This document shows positions 41,033-50,335 of a stretch of DNA of 64,000 bases, one piece after another. This stretch comes from Flavobacterium selenitireducens (GTDB taxonomy: Bacteria; Bacteroidota; Bacteroidia; Flavobacteriales; Flavobacteriaceae), in assembly GCF_014748335.1 (NCBI RefSeq), contig NZ_JAAVIY010000007.1, positions 1-64,000 on the forward strand. The letters run 5' to 3'. Under the pieces are notes generated by a model. The model ran no database searches, had not been told where the DNA came from, and saw only the letters and a list, made by a program, of their open reading frames with translations. Made by a program: the position numbers and the translations under genes. How positions within the stretch are numbered: position 1 is the first letter of the stretch; every line of letters starts with the position of its first letter.

Positions 41033-44000
41033 ATGAATCCACGCCTCAAAAACATCAGCTTAAAGATACTTAAGTGGCTCGGGATCGGCATCGCGTCGAT
41101 CTTACTGCTGCTTTTCCTGATTCCGATCCTGTTTCCCGGCCAGCTCGCCGAACAGGTCAAAGCGTTCGCCAATAAGAAGCTTACGGGTGAATTGAATTTC
41201 AAAGAGGCGAATATTTCGTTCTTCAACCACTTTCCGTCGTTGACGGTCACGCTTGACGAATTTTCGCTAATGGGATCGGCTCCGTTCGCGAACGACACTT
41301 TGGTTTCGGCTAAGGAAGTCGCATTCGGGATCAATCTCAAGCGGTTGATTTTCGACAACCAAATCAGCATTGACGAGATTTATGTAGACGATTCCCGCAT
41401 CAACGTCATGGTCAATGAAAAAGGAGAGGCCAATTACAACGTTTATGTTTCCGAAGAAAAAGAAGAAGAAATAAAAGACACGGTTTCCAATACGTCACTG
41501 CGTCTCGACCGCATCGACATCTCGCATTGCCGACTGAGATACGAGGACAAATCGGCTAAGATTTTGGTCGCTGCCGAAGATTTCAATTATCTCGGCAAGG
41601 GCAACCTCGATTCGGACGTATTCGATCTTGAAACCGATGCGGAGATCAACAACCTGGATTTCGTTTACAACGGCGAACCTTATCTGCAACGCAAAAACGT
41701 GAGTGCCGAACTCGTGACGCGCATCAATACCAACGCGCTTACGTTCGCCTTCCAGCGCAATGACTTGAAGATCAATAAGCTTCCGATCAATTTCAAAGGT
41801 GCGCTCAACATTCTTAAAGAAGGCTATTATATAGATGTGGAGGTTTCGAGCATGGGCAGCAACCTACAGGATTTGTTTACCGCTTTGCCGCCTGAATATG
41901 TGACCTGGCTCGAAAGTTCAAAGGTTAAAGGTGGCATCGATTTGCTATTTATGTTCAAAGGGCGATATGACGCCAGGACGAACCGCAACCCGTCGATTTC
42001 GTTCGATACGCGAATCACGGACGGTTACATCGAATACAAAGACGCTCCCTTTCCGACGTCCGACATCAATTTGAATTTCAAGGCGCTGCTCCCGGCGCTC
42101 AACACGGACAGCCTCAGCATCAAGCTCGACTCGCTCACGTTTCGCGTCGGGAAAGAATATTTCAAGGCATTCGTCGAAACCCGGGGATTGGACAACATGG
42201 CGGTCAAAGCCAACGTAAAGGGTAATCTCGATTTGGAAATGCTCGATCGATCGCTTGGTTTGAGCAACCTCGACATGAAAGGGAAATTGTCCGTCAACGT
42301 CGAATCGGACGGTGTCTACAACGCCCAAAAGCGGTTATTTCCGAAAACCAAAGGGCGTGTTTTGCTCACAAACGCGTATTTGAAAACCGAATATTATCCG
42401 AACGCGATTACCGATATCAACCTTGACATCAATGCCGTCAATGACAACGGACAGTTCAACGACACGCGTATCGCCGTAAAGCCGGCCAAATTTACGTTCG
42501 AAGGCAATCCGTTTTTTGTAGACGCAAAAATCAGCAATCTCGACGACGTGGATTATGACGTCAAGGCAAAAGGCACTATCGACGTAGGCAAGATTTACCA
42601 GGTTTTCCGCCAGAAGGATATAGACGTGACGGGCTACATCAAATCTGACGTGCGACTTAAAGGCCGTCAAAGTTATGCGACGAGCGGGCGTTACTCTAAA
42701 CTCGACAACAGCGGAACCTTGCTGATACGCGATATAAAAGCTACCATGGCGTCGTTTCCGAAAGCGTTCCTGATCAAGGAAGGAAGCTTCGTTTTTGACC
42801 GCGAAAAAATGCACTTCAGGAAATTCAACGCCAATTACGGCCAGTCGAACTTTGCACTCAACGGAAAACTCATCAACGCCATCAATTACCTGTTCGAGAA
42901 ACGGGGCACACTTCACGGCGGTTTCAGGCTCGATTCGAAATATATCAACGTCAATGAATTCATGGCGCTCGAACCGGGCACGAACCAAGATAAAAAGCCG
43001 GAGGTCGAAGCCGGGAAAAAAACGGGTACGACTCAATCGGGCGTGATCGTAGTGCCGACAAACCTCGACGTTTTCCTGACCACGAACATTGACAAAGTCA
43101 CATATGACAAATTCAATCTGGAGAATGTAGAAGGAACCGTCGGAATCAGTAAGGGACAGGTTTTGTTCAAAGGCACCCAGCTCGATATCATCGGGGCGAC
43201 ATTGAACCTTGACGGAATGTATGACGATGCGTCGGCGACCAAAGCCGGTTTCGATTTGCGGTTCCGTGCCAAAAATTTCGACGTAAAGCGGGCGTTCAAC
43301 GAAATAGAAATGTTCAAGGAACTCGCAACATCTGCCGGAAAAGCGGAAGGGATCATCTCGGTCGATTACAAGCTCAACGGCGAACTGGATGGGAACATGA
43401 ACCCGATTTACCCGTCGTTGGAAGGCGGTGGTGTCGTTTCCCTAAAAAGTATCAAGATACGAGGGTTGAAAATGTTCGGAAGCATCAGCGATAAAACCGG
43501 TTCCGACGGATTGAACGATCCTGATTTGTCACGCGTCGACATTAAAACGACGATAAAAAATAACGTGATCAAAGTCGAAAGGACACGCATGAGCGTTTCG
43601 GTTTTCAAGCTCAGATTCGAAGGCAAAACCAGTTTTGACGGTCAATTGGCGCTCAGGATGCGACTTGGTTTACCGCCGTTCGGGCTCGTCGGGATCCCCA
43701 TAGCGATCACCGGAACACACGAAGATCCCAAGATAAAAGTGTTCAGCAAGACCACGGAAGCCGTTCCGGAAACCCAATACAAGGGCGACAAGGTGATAGA
43801 CGATGCGAAAGGTGCTGCGACTCCGGCAAAAACGTTGGTCGAGAAAAAGGAAAAATCCGAAGCTGACGAACAAAAAAAGGAAAATAAAAAAGACGATAAG
43901 ACAACCGAGGCGAGAAAAGAAGACGACGATAAAAAGGCCGCGGAGAAGAAAAAAGACGAGAAAGCAGCGGAAAATAAAAAAGACGAGAAAAGCCCGGACA

Positions 44001-44041
44001 GCGAAAAATCCGGTGACAAGAAAGCGAACGGTAAAGGTTGA
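41033..44041 (+). CDS. AsmA-family protein
   Basis: 1002 residues. An N-terminal membrane anchor (about 11-34, LKWLGIGIASILLLLFLIP) is followed by a long periplasmic beta-rich AsmA region with the family N-terminal pattern (FANKKLTGELNFKEANISFFNHFPSL) and a C-terminal AsmA-like domain around 650-900. The last ~80 residues are a low-complexity Lys/Glu/Asp tail (KKDDK, AAEKKKDE, AAENKKDE). AsmA-like proteins (TamB, YhdP) form beta-groove bridges that carry phospholipids to the outer membrane. The ATG lies four bases after a perfect -7 element. The next in-frame Met is far in, so this start is likely. It is convergent with another AsmA-like gene. Confidence 0.88.
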   Translation: MNPRLKNISLKILKWLGIGIASILLLLFLIPILFPGQLAEQVKAFANKKLTGELNFKEANISFFNHFPSLTVTLDEFSLMGSAPFANDTLVSAKEVAFGINLKRLIFDNQISIDEIYVDDSRINVMVNEKGEANYNVYVSEEKEEEIKDTVSNTSLRLDRIDISHCRLRYEDKSAKILVAAEDFNYLGKGNLDSDVFDLETDAEINNLDFVYNGEPYLQRKNVSAELVTRINTNALTFAFQRNDLKINKLPINFKGALNILKEGYYIDVEVSSMGSNLQDLFTALPPEYVTWLESSKVKGGIDLLFMFKGRYDARTNRNPSISFDTRITDGYIEYKDAPFPTSDINLNFKALLPALNTDSLSIKLDSLTFRVGKEYFKAFVETRGLDNMAVKANVKGNLDLEMLDRSLGLSNLDMKGKLSVNVESDGVYNAQKRLFPKTKGRVLLTNAYLKTEYYPNAITDINLDINAVNDNGQFNDTRIAVKPAKFTFEGNPFFVDAKISNLDDVDYDVKAKGTIDVGKIYQVFRQKDIDVTGYIKSDVRLKGRQSYATSGRYSKLDNSGTLLIRDIKATMASFPKAFLIKEGSFVFDREKMHFRKFNANYGQSNFALNGKLINAINYLFEKRGTLHGGFRLDSKYINVNEFMALEPGTNQDKKPEVEAGKKTGTTQSGVIVVPTNLDVFLTTNIDKVTYDKFNLENVEGTVGISKGQVLFKGTQLDIIGATLNLDGMYDDASATKAGFDLRFRAKNFDVKRAFNEIEMFKELATSAGKAEGIISVDYKLNGELDGNMNPIYPSLEGGGVVSLKSIKIRGLKMFGSISDKTGSDGLNDPDLSRVDIKTTIKNNVIKVERTRMSVSVFKLRFEGKTSFDGQLALRMRLGLPPFGLVGIPIAITGTHEDPKIKVFSKTTEAVPETQYKGDKVIDDAKGAATPAKTLVEKKEKSEADEQKKENKKDDKTTEARKEDDDKKAAEKKKDEKAAENKKDEKSPDSEKSGDKKANGKG

Positions 44042-44084
44042 ATTTGCCCTATGGCGCAATCCGACTGACATCCCTGATAATATG

Positions 44085-44116
44085 AAAAGCCGAAAGTAAA
44101 CTACTTTCGGCTTTTT
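44085..44116. terminator. Bidirectional terminator between the AsmA-like genes
   Basis: AAAAGCCGAAAGTA and TACTTTCGGCTTTT form a 14-bp stem with a three-base loop and T runs on both strands. Confidence 0.85.
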
Positions 44117-44147
44117 TGTTGATAGACGAATTGCTTTTACCGGGCAC

Positions 44148-45716
44148 TCAAATCATAATTTTCTTGAGGCCTTCTGCAATCGACTTCCAGAACATATTGT
44201 AGAACGATTTGTCCTTTTCGCGTTCGACTTCGATTTCGGCCTTCTTGACTTTTTCATCTGAATCTTTTTTGACGAAAATGCCCGCTACGGCTGTCAATAA
44301 TTTGTTCTTTTTGTTTCGGTCTTTCTTTTTGTAGATGGTAAACTTCAGATCGTCATAGTTGACGCCAAACGTTCCTTTTGCACCATTGTCGTTACCGCGA
44401 AAGTCAAAATAGACCTCGTCGAGCACACCTTCGCCAATCGCGTTGATATAGGGCTTGCTAAAAGGAGCCAGTCGCTCAACCGGGAAATTCTTTATGCTTC
44501 CGACGATGCGAAAACCGTCCGATTTATCGAGTACGTTCAGACGCCAATCTGCTTTCAGCGGCGCCACGTCCATAAATTTCGCCTCGATGAAAATGCGCAC
44601 GTCAGGCAGTTTCTTTTGTTCGAACCCGCTGTAAATGTGAAGCGCGGTAAGGTTAAACGGACTCCATCTCAACTTTCCGGGCGCCACGTCGTTCACCTGT
44701 TCTTCATATTCCAATATTGAATTGCGGATGGCCAGCGTATCAATCCTCAAATCGAATTTCAATTCGCGCAACAAGGCGTTGTACAGTTTTTTCTTGCGAA
44801 GGTCGTCGGTTTTGCGCTTGTCGCGGAAAATGTTGGCATTCACGCGGTCGAGCCGGACGGTTTTAGAATGTACGAACATCGAATCGTCCTCTCGGAAGCC
44901 CCAGGAAAGGTCGTCAAGACTGAGTTTTTTGACTTTTATGTTGTACAGGTCGCGTTCGGACGCAATCGATCGGACGAATGTCTTCCTGTCCATATCGCAC
45001 AAATACTCGAGATCGTGAAGCGTAAATCCATTGTTTTTGGTTTCGATCCTGCCGGTTTTCACGTGATAGAAAATGTTCGGTTTGAAGAAAACGCTGTCAC
45101 AAGTGAACGCATACGTCTCGTAGGAAAACGGCACTTTTCGCTTGAGTTGGGCGTCGTTGATCCCGATGCCGTCAAGCTCGATATTCACGTTGCTGGCGCG
45201 CAGCATTGGTTTTTCGTTTTTCGGATACAAGATCGTCACGTCGCCATTGCGGAGTTTCACGCTACTGACGCTGATGATTTTGCCGAATGGTTCGACGACG
45301 TCAGCTCCGATGCTTTTGGAATAGTCGATTTTCTTTTCGTCCTTTTTATAAAGCGTCACTTTCGGCCGGTTCACGACGATCCCGCTGGCCTTGATGCGGT
45401 CGCTGAAAATGAGGTTCCAAAGACTGACGTTGTTGACTTCCACGGATTCCACGGTGGCATAAATACCTTTTTTATGGATGCTGTCCGCGAGTGAAGCCTT
45501 TGGCACTAAAACGATTTCCGAAGCTTTGATACTGGATGAAAGCAAGGAAACATGCAGGTTTTTATACGTGATGTAATATGGCGACTTGTTGCGTTCGTTG
45601 ATTATTTTGGGAAGTTCGGCATCTATCCAATAATAATTGAAAAAAAGGCCGAAGCCTAAAACGAGCAAAAGCAACACGCCAAAACCGACCAGGATTTTTT
45701 TCAGGTATTTTTTCAT
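44148..45716 (-). CDS. AsmA/DUF748-like membrane-anchored protein
   Basis: 522 residues. An N-terminal membrane segment (about 9-29, ILVGFGVLLLLVLGFGLFF) precedes a periplasmic beta-rich region that starts with IINERNKSPYYITYKNLHVSLLSSSIKASEI, as in AsmA/DUF748 proteins of the beta-groove type. A KKDRNKKNK basic stretch and KKAEIEVEREKDKS precede the C-terminal helix SFYNMFWKSIAEGLKKIMI. It is about half as long as the neighbour. The role is inferred as envelope lipid or membrane-protein homeostasis. It is convergent with the longer AsmA gene, and upstream it faces a 381-base gene-free stretch. Confidence 0.78.
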   Translation of the reverse strand: MKKYLKKILVGFGVLLLLVLGFGLFFNYYWIDAELPKIINERNKSPYYITYKNLHVSLLSSSIKASEIVLVPKASLADSIHKKGIYATVESVEVNNVSLWNLIFSDRIKASGIVVNRPKVTLYKKDEKKIDYSKSIGADVVEPFGKIISVSSVKLRNGDVTILYPKNEKPMLRASNVNIELDGIGINDAQLKRKVPFSYETYAFTCDSVFFKPNIFYHVKTGRIETKNNGFTLHDLEYLCDMDRKTFVRSIASERDLYNIKVKKLSLDDLSWGFREDDSMFVHSKTVRLDRVNANIFRDKRKTDDLRKKKLYNALLRELKFDLRIDTLAIRNSILEYEEQVNDVAPGKLRWSPFNLTALHIYSGFEQKKLPDVRIFIEAKFMDVAPLKADWRLNVLDKSDGFRIVGSIKNFPVERLAPFSKPYINAIGEGVLDEVYFDFRGNDNGAKGTFGVNYDDLKFTIYKKKDRNKKNKLLTAVAGIFVKKDSDEKVKKAEIEVEREKDKSFYNMFWKSIAEGLKKIMI

Positions 45717-46097
45717 CTTGCTTAAAAGTAGCGAAATTCGGTCGTGGCACGGGATATATTGTGATATTATTACAATTGAAAATTACAGATTGCACGGGTT
45801 CGTTCACCCGTTTCGGTGTTGTAGTATGGCGATATTGCCGAGATCAGATGGAAGTCAAAACCGATATGCGGAATGTGGAGGCGCCAGGGAATCTTCACCG
45901 GATACATTTGTTCATTTCGGGCGACCGAATCCGATAAACTGCAAGGTAAAAAATTTCCAAAAAGATTAACATTCCATCGCTAAGCCTTACTGTCACAGCA
46001 AAGTCGCGGTTTGCGAGCGGTTTTATCTGTAACGATAAATGTTTTCCTGATAAAAAGCGCGGTAGTCTGAATTGCTAGCTTGCAAGAAAAACTAAGC
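45717..46097. other. Gene-free stretch upstream of small orphan copy 2
   Basis: Contains a hairpin ACGGGT/ACCCGT (about 45794-45811), a GGCGCCAGGGAAT motif seen also near 11041, and the weak -7 of the small gene (46076-46083). No coding signal is visible. Confidence 0.5.
46076..46083 (+). promoter_or_regulatory. Probable -7 element of small orphan copy 2
   Basis: TAGCTTGC, a TAnnTTG-type variant, lies 14 bases before the ATG at 46098. A TTG 18 bases before that ATG overlaps it and so is not the start. Confidence 0.5.
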
Positions 46098-46412
46098 ATG
46101 AATACCCATACCGTCATCATAAAATGCCAGGGAACGGTCATACCAGATCTTTGCCGTCTTGAAGCCTGCGTCGACGCGATACTGAAAAATCCCAATATCG
46201 AATATTTTGGCCGCAACGGAAGACGCCTTTACTCGAATCCAAAAGCAATAATGGAAAACCTGAACGGGAAATTTTTTATACGGTTTTCATTCAAGCACCT
46301 GCTCCAACTCGACAGTTCACATGCTCTTGCGGTGATCAAAGCCGCGCTTAAAATGAATATGGTGAAGCGCATAAACAAGGACGGGGACGGAATCGATGTG
46401 GTGTTGCCATAG
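46098..46412 (+). CDS. Orphan small protein, family A copy 2
   Basis: 104 residues, no signal peptide or membrane segment. It aligns with the protein at 2151-2447 over its whole length: an N-terminal strand ending IIKC, a helix, NIEYFG, a FSFKH strand, HALAVIKAAL helix, KRINKDGDG and a final strand. Identity is low but gaps are few, so they look like diverged paralogues. It has a stop 10 bases from the stop of the convergent repetitive protein gene. Function unknown. The TTG at 46080 is rejected as start because it overlaps the promoter element. Confidence 0.72.
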   Translation: MNTHTVIIKCQGTVIPDLCRLEACVDAILKNPNIEYFGRNGRRLYSNPKAIMENLNGKFFIRFSFKHLLQLDSSHALAVIKAALKMNMVKRINKDGDGIDVVLP

Positions 46413-46422
46413 CCGTTTCCGA

Positions 46423-49053
46423 TTATTTTTTCGCATCCTCTTTCCTCGCATAGTTTACGAGTGATTCGGGAATGCGTTCAAAACGAACCTGTCGACCGTC
46501 AAAATAAAGGGACTGCCCTTCGCTTTTGCTGTTTTCGGCATTCATGACATCGACCATTTTTTGGTCAAAGTCCCGAGCCAGTACGGTGTTTGAGATTTCC
46601 ACGCCATCTTCGTAGCCTTTTTGCGTACCGACAGCCACCCAATTGAAAACGGCGTTGCTCCCGCCCGAGGCGTTCTCGGTCACATAGAATCCGTCTTTCG
46701 TAACGCGGCTCACAAATACGCCTTTGGTTTCCTGCATCGGCGTGATGGTAACATTGATGGTTTCGGGATCAGCAACCGACGTCGCGAATCCTTTCTTGAA
46801 CGCCACAAACGCGGTTCCGTTTTGAAGCTGGCCGCGTCCCCTTGTCATGATATCGACGTCGGTTGAAGTAGGAACGTAGGTCGCCGTGCGTTCGGAAGCT
46901 CCGGTTTCAGTGAGTTTTACGATGGGTTCGTTTACGATGGTGTTCCCTTGGACATAAGCGCCAAATTCCTTTCCGTGAGCGACGAGCCCGAATTCTGAAC
47001 CGGCGACGTAACCGCCCATGAATCCGCCTTTTATCCCAATCCCCACGTGGTTGTTCGGAGTTGGGGCGGTCGCCATCCGGTTTCCGTTGTTGAGGATGGT
47101 AATGCTGCCGCCAATTCCGCCGCTTCCGTAGACGCTGTAGATAATACCGCTGAGCCCGCGATAGCCGAGTATTCCGTAATTGTTCGTGCCTCCGAAGCCG
47201 AGAACGCCTCCCGTGCCGTCGGCAATAGTCCCGGAACCTATCGTCAGCACGTCGCCGATGACGCCAAACATATAGGAATTATTGGCGGCATTCGTGACGC
47301 GCGAACCGATATTTCCATACACGCCGCTGACGGCGCCGGCATTTCCGTTGTTGTAAGATCCGCCGGAAAATCCCAGGCCCGGCGTAAGATTATTGTTTTC
47401 GCCAAGTACGCCCGTAGCTTTCCAATTCCCGGCGACCGTCTCATCGATCACGCCATGTGTGCCGATTGGAATTACCGCATTGTTGGCTCCATCGGCTTGA
47501 CCGACGACACCTTCACCTGTCCTGATAAACGACGATAGCGAGCCGGTTTTGGTAAGCCCGATGACGCCATAGCCCGTGTTGTTCGAATAACCCAGAACGC
47601 CTATTCCGCCTGCATCGGCATAAGCGGCAAATGCGCGTCTCGCCGAGGCATTGGGATAGCCGGTCAGATTGCTGTAAGCCGAGGCCGATGTGTGGACCGA
47701 TAAGGCATCGCGACTGTCTTCACCACTGGCCTTGCCGATGACCGTCGCGCCCTGGACCCGCATTCCGTTCGCAGGGGCGGCGTCCGTAGATGCCCAGGCG
47801 CCTATCGTGACATTAGACGTAGCGCGCATCCTCCAGCCTTCGATTCCGTTTGTGGCGAATGCGATCTGGTCCGCAGCCGGACTGAACAATCCTGTATTTT
47901 GGTCAGCCTGGAACGAAAAAACGGGCAAAGCGGCTGTTCCGAGCGAATACGCCTGGAGCTGGCCGTTGTTGGCGTTGCTGATGTTCCAGCGGTCGGTATT
48001 GTTGGTTTTCAGGCGAAGATCGACGGCATCGCTCGTCCCGACATAATTCGTTCCTGCAACCGTCCCCGCATTTCCCGTAAGGGCCCAGTTGTTTCCCGTA
48101 GCCAGGCGGACCCATTGCGCCCCATCCCAATAATAAAAGGAAGGTACGACATTGTTCGGGGCGATTCCGGCCGTGGCAGTATTGTAGACCAGTTCGGAAA
48201 CGGTAGGCGTAGTCAAAGGCAAAGCCGAGTTAGTTGCCGTCAGGGCCACTCTCGGGATCAAAACGCCGTCGTTCGTGCTGTTGATGTCCAAGGCCGCGTT
48301 TGCAACCGTAGCTCCTATCACTACCTTTCCGGTCGCATCTACGCGAAGTCGTTCAGTTCCGTTTGTGGAAACCGACAGGGCGTCGGCGGAAGGACTGAAA
48401 ATACCGGTATTGGCATCGGAGGCGAAAGAGTAGAACGGAAGCGCCGCCGTTCCCAGCGTCAAGGCGTGGAGTTGATCGGCATTCGGGATGCGGAGCCTTG
48501 CATTTCCGCCAGTTCCGAAATCGAGTTGGTCGGCTCCCGGACTGAATATCCCGGTATTCGCATCGGTTTGAAAAGAATACGTCGGGGCCGTTGCGCTTCC
48601 CAAGGAATAGGACTGCAATTGGCCATTGTTGGCATTGCTGATGTTCCAGCGATCGGTGTTGTTTGTTTTTATCCGGAGGTCGACGGCATCGATGGTTCCG
48701 ATAAAATTAGTGCCGGCGACGGTTCCGGTATTTCCCGTAAGTGCCCAATTGGCGTTGCTGCCAGTAGCCAGCCTGACCCAAATGCTACCGTTCCAGTAAT
48801 AGTAGCCGGGCGTGACTTGGTTAGGGCCGGCGGCGGACGTCGAGGTGTTGTAGACCAATTCGGAAACGGTCGGAGTCGTTACCGTCGCAATGTTGGTCGC
48901 GGCAAGGGCAACCCGGGGAACCAATAATCCGTCGTTGGAGGAAGTTATGTCGAGTGCACCGTTAGGTGAGACGGTTCCGATGCCAACCTGGGCGAGAACT
49001 AAATTTGAGAGCAGCAATAGAAGCAGGCAGCTTCCGAAAGTAATCCTTTTCAT
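46423..49053 (-). CDS. Large exported repetitive beta-helix-like protein
   Basis: 876 residues with a signal peptide ending NLVLAQ (about 21); the start at 49053 opens it, and the one at 49104 does not. Two copies of a ~250-residue module follow, each with VGIGT or similar, ALDI-S-NDG-L-PRVAL, TVSELVYNT, YYYW-G-WVRLATG, NWALTGN-GTVAGTN-GT-DAVDLR and KTNNTDRWNISNANNGQLQ, and three FxxDxNTGIFSP-AD repeats. After about residue 430 come many GxxGVxG-type turns (GVLGYSNN, GVVGQ, GVLGEN, GVYGN), typical of beta-helix or fibre proteins. The C-terminus (LVNYARKEDAKK) has no sorting domain or membrane anchor. Flavobacteria have similar 'head' and tail-fibre-like surface proteins. Its export route past the inner membrane and any target are unknown. 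Confidence 0.75.
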   Translation of the reverse strand: MKRITFGSCLLLLLLSNLVLAQVGIGTVSPNGALDITSSNDGLLVPRVALAATNIATVTTPTVSELVYNTSTSAAGPNQVTPGYYYWNGSIWVRLATGSNANWALTGNTGTVAGTNFIGTIDAVDLRIKTNNTDRWNISNANNGQLQSYSLGSATAPTYSFQTDANTGIFSPGADQLDFGTGGNARLRIPNADQLHALTLGTAALPFYSFASDANTGIFSPSADALSVSTNGTERLRVDATGKVVIGATVANAALDINSTNDGVLIPRVALTATNSALPLTTPTVSELVYNTATAGIAPNNVVPSFYYWDGAQWVRLATGNNWALTGNAGTVAGTNYVGTSDAVDLRLKTNNTDRWNISNANNGQLQAYSLGTAALPVFSFQADQNTGLFSPAADQIAFATNGIEGWRMRATSNVTIGAWASTDAAPANGMRVQGATVIGKASGEDSRDALSVHTSASAYSNLTGYPNASARRAFAAYADAGGIGVLGYSNNTGYGVIGLTKTGSLSSFIRTGEGVVGQADGANNAVIPIGTHGVIDETVAGNWKATGVLGENNNLTPGLGFSGGSYNNGNAGAVSGVYGNIGSRVTNAANNSYMFGVIGDVLTIGSGTIADGTGGVLGFGGTNNYGILGYRGLSGIIYSVYGSGGIGGSITILNNGNRMATAPTPNNHVGIGIKGGFMGGYVAGSEFGLVAHGKEFGAYVQGNTIVNEPIVKLTETGASERTATYVPTSTDVDIMTRGRGQLQNGTAFVAFKKGFATSVADPETINVTITPMQETKGVFVSRVTKDGFYVTENASGGSNAVFNWVAVGTQKGYEDGVEISNTVLARDFDQKMVDVMNAENSKSEGQSLYFDGRQVRFERIPESLVNYARKEDAKK

Positions 49054-49439
49054 AAGCGGTAGAATTAGGGTAAAGGTTATCACAACCCGATAATTCTTCG
49101 GCAAACGGAATTTATTAAATCGGTGTATAAGAATGGTTAAACATCAGCAGGCGAAAGAGTTGGGTTGTGTCTTACTAATTTAAGCATTAAAAAGAAACAG
49201 AAAAGTTAAATGTTTGCAATATGCGCATAATTATGATCTGTAATAATTCAAATTGCGATTAATTAAGGCATTTTGTAATGAAAATAGTAACAATTCGGAA
49301 TTGCGAGGCGTGAGATCTTTCAATATGCGAATTATCCGCTAATTGAAACGTAAGACGAAGTTTATCCGGAGTTTGAGACTAGCCGAATCTTTCGGATAAC
49401 GACAAAAAAAAGCCCGAAGAATGAACTTCGGGCTTTAGG
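49054..49439. other. A+T-rich gene-free stretch
   Basis: Nearly 390 bases between the repetitive protein gene and tRNA-Phe. No gene seen. It holds the tRNA terminator at its end and no clear -7 element for the minus-strand gene. Confidence 0.5.
49409..49436 (-). terminator. Terminator of tRNA-Phe
   Basis: AAAGCCCGAAG and CTTCGGGCTTT form an 11-bp stem with a six-base loop, and a T run on the minus strand, just downstream of the tRNA. Confidence 0.85.
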
Positions 49440-49512
49440 TGGTACCTCCAGGAATCGAACCAGGGACACATGGATTTTCAGTCCATTGCTCTACCAACTG
49501 AGCTAAGGTACC
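49440..49512 (-). tRNA. tRNA-Phe (anticodon GAA)
   Basis: A 73-nt class I tRNA. The acceptor stem GGTACC(T)/(A)GGTACC, D arm TTAGCTCAGTTGGTAGAGC, anticodon loop CTGAAAA (anticodon GAA), T loop GGTTCGATTCC and discriminator A fit tRNA-Phe. CCA is not encoded. Confidence 0.97.
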
Positions 49513-49528
49513 TTTGCAGATGCGGGTG

Positions 49529-49559
49529 CAAATATAGAACGATTTTTAATTTACGCAAA
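49529..49559 (-). promoter_or_regulatory. Promoter of tRNA-Phe
   Basis: A -33 TTTG (minus; TTG at 49556-49558), 19 bases, then a perfect -7 TATATTTG (49529-49536) followed by GCACCC. Identical in its -7 and discriminator to the tRNA-Leu promoter. Confidence 0.8.
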
Positions 49560-49600
49560 AGAAATTTCCTGAAAAAAATCTATTCGTAACTTCGCGCCCT

Positions 49601-50335
49601 ATGGTACTGACAATCGATATCGGAAATACGAGAACCAAAGGCGCTGTCTATGAATATGATGCGATGGTCGATTATTTCGTGACGACCGAGACGCAATGGC
49701 AAAAAAAAGTTTCGGAAATTTTAGAAAAGTATCCGAAAATAGAGGATTTGGTCGTCGCATCCGTCGGAAAAACGCAAGAAGCGGCAGTTGAAATCTTCCG
49801 TGGACGCGTCAAAATCCATTTTATATCCCACGAAAACCGATTTCCATTCGTCAATAAATACGCCACGCCTCACACATTGGGAATCGATCGGATGGTTTTG
49901 GCGGCAGGTTCGGTGCTTAAATTTCCGAAGCAAAACCGATTGGTCATCGATGCGGGAACGTGCATCACATACGATTATACGGACGCCGACGACCAATATC
50001 TCGGCGGCGCCATTTCCCCGGGCATCAAATTGCGTTACGAAGCGTTGCACAGTTACACGGCCCGCCTGCCGCTGTTGCAAAAAGAAATTCCCGATGACGC
50101 AATTGGCGATTCCACTGCCTCGGCGATACACTCGGGAGTGGTAAACGGCGCAGTAAATGAAATAGACGGCTTCATTGACAACTGCCGAAAACGCTGGCCT
50201 AACTTTATAATAATTTTAACGGGAGGTGATTCGGAATTTTTGGCTAAGCAATTAAAAAATACCATATTTGCCAATTCAAATTTCCTGCTGGAAAGTTTGC
50301 ACCTAATATTTCAATTTGGCCTAGATGATCAATAA
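49601..50335 (+). CDS. coaX: Type III pantothenate kinase
   Basis: 244 residues, cytoplasmic, ASKHA fold. It phosphorylates pantothenate, the first step of CoA synthesis. It shows DIGNTRTKGAV (D6), TLGIDRMVLAAG, DAGTCITYDYTD and GGAISPG. Catalysis in this family needs the first and a later Asp, both present. A near -7 TAACTTCG (49587-49594) ends six bases before the ATG, so the transcript may be leaderless. It overlaps the next gene by 11 bases and begins a tightly packed operon. Confidence 0.95.
   Translation: MVLTIDIGNTRTKGAVYEYDAMVDYFVTTETQWQKKVSEILEKYPKIEDLVVASVGKTQEAAVEIFRGRVKIHFISHENRFPFVNKYATPHTLGIDRMVLAAGSVLKFPKQNRLVIDAGTCITYDYTDADDQYLGGAISPGIKLRYEALHSYTARLPLLQKEIPDDAIGDSTASAIHSGVVNGAVNEIDGFIDNCRKRWPNFIIILTGGDSEFLAKQLKNTIFANSNFLLESLHLIFQFGLDDQ

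Noticed and set aside
47899..48927. A 342-residue plus-strand ORF over the repetitive protein gene
   Set aside because: Antisense to the repeats; its apparent repeats mirror those of the real gene.
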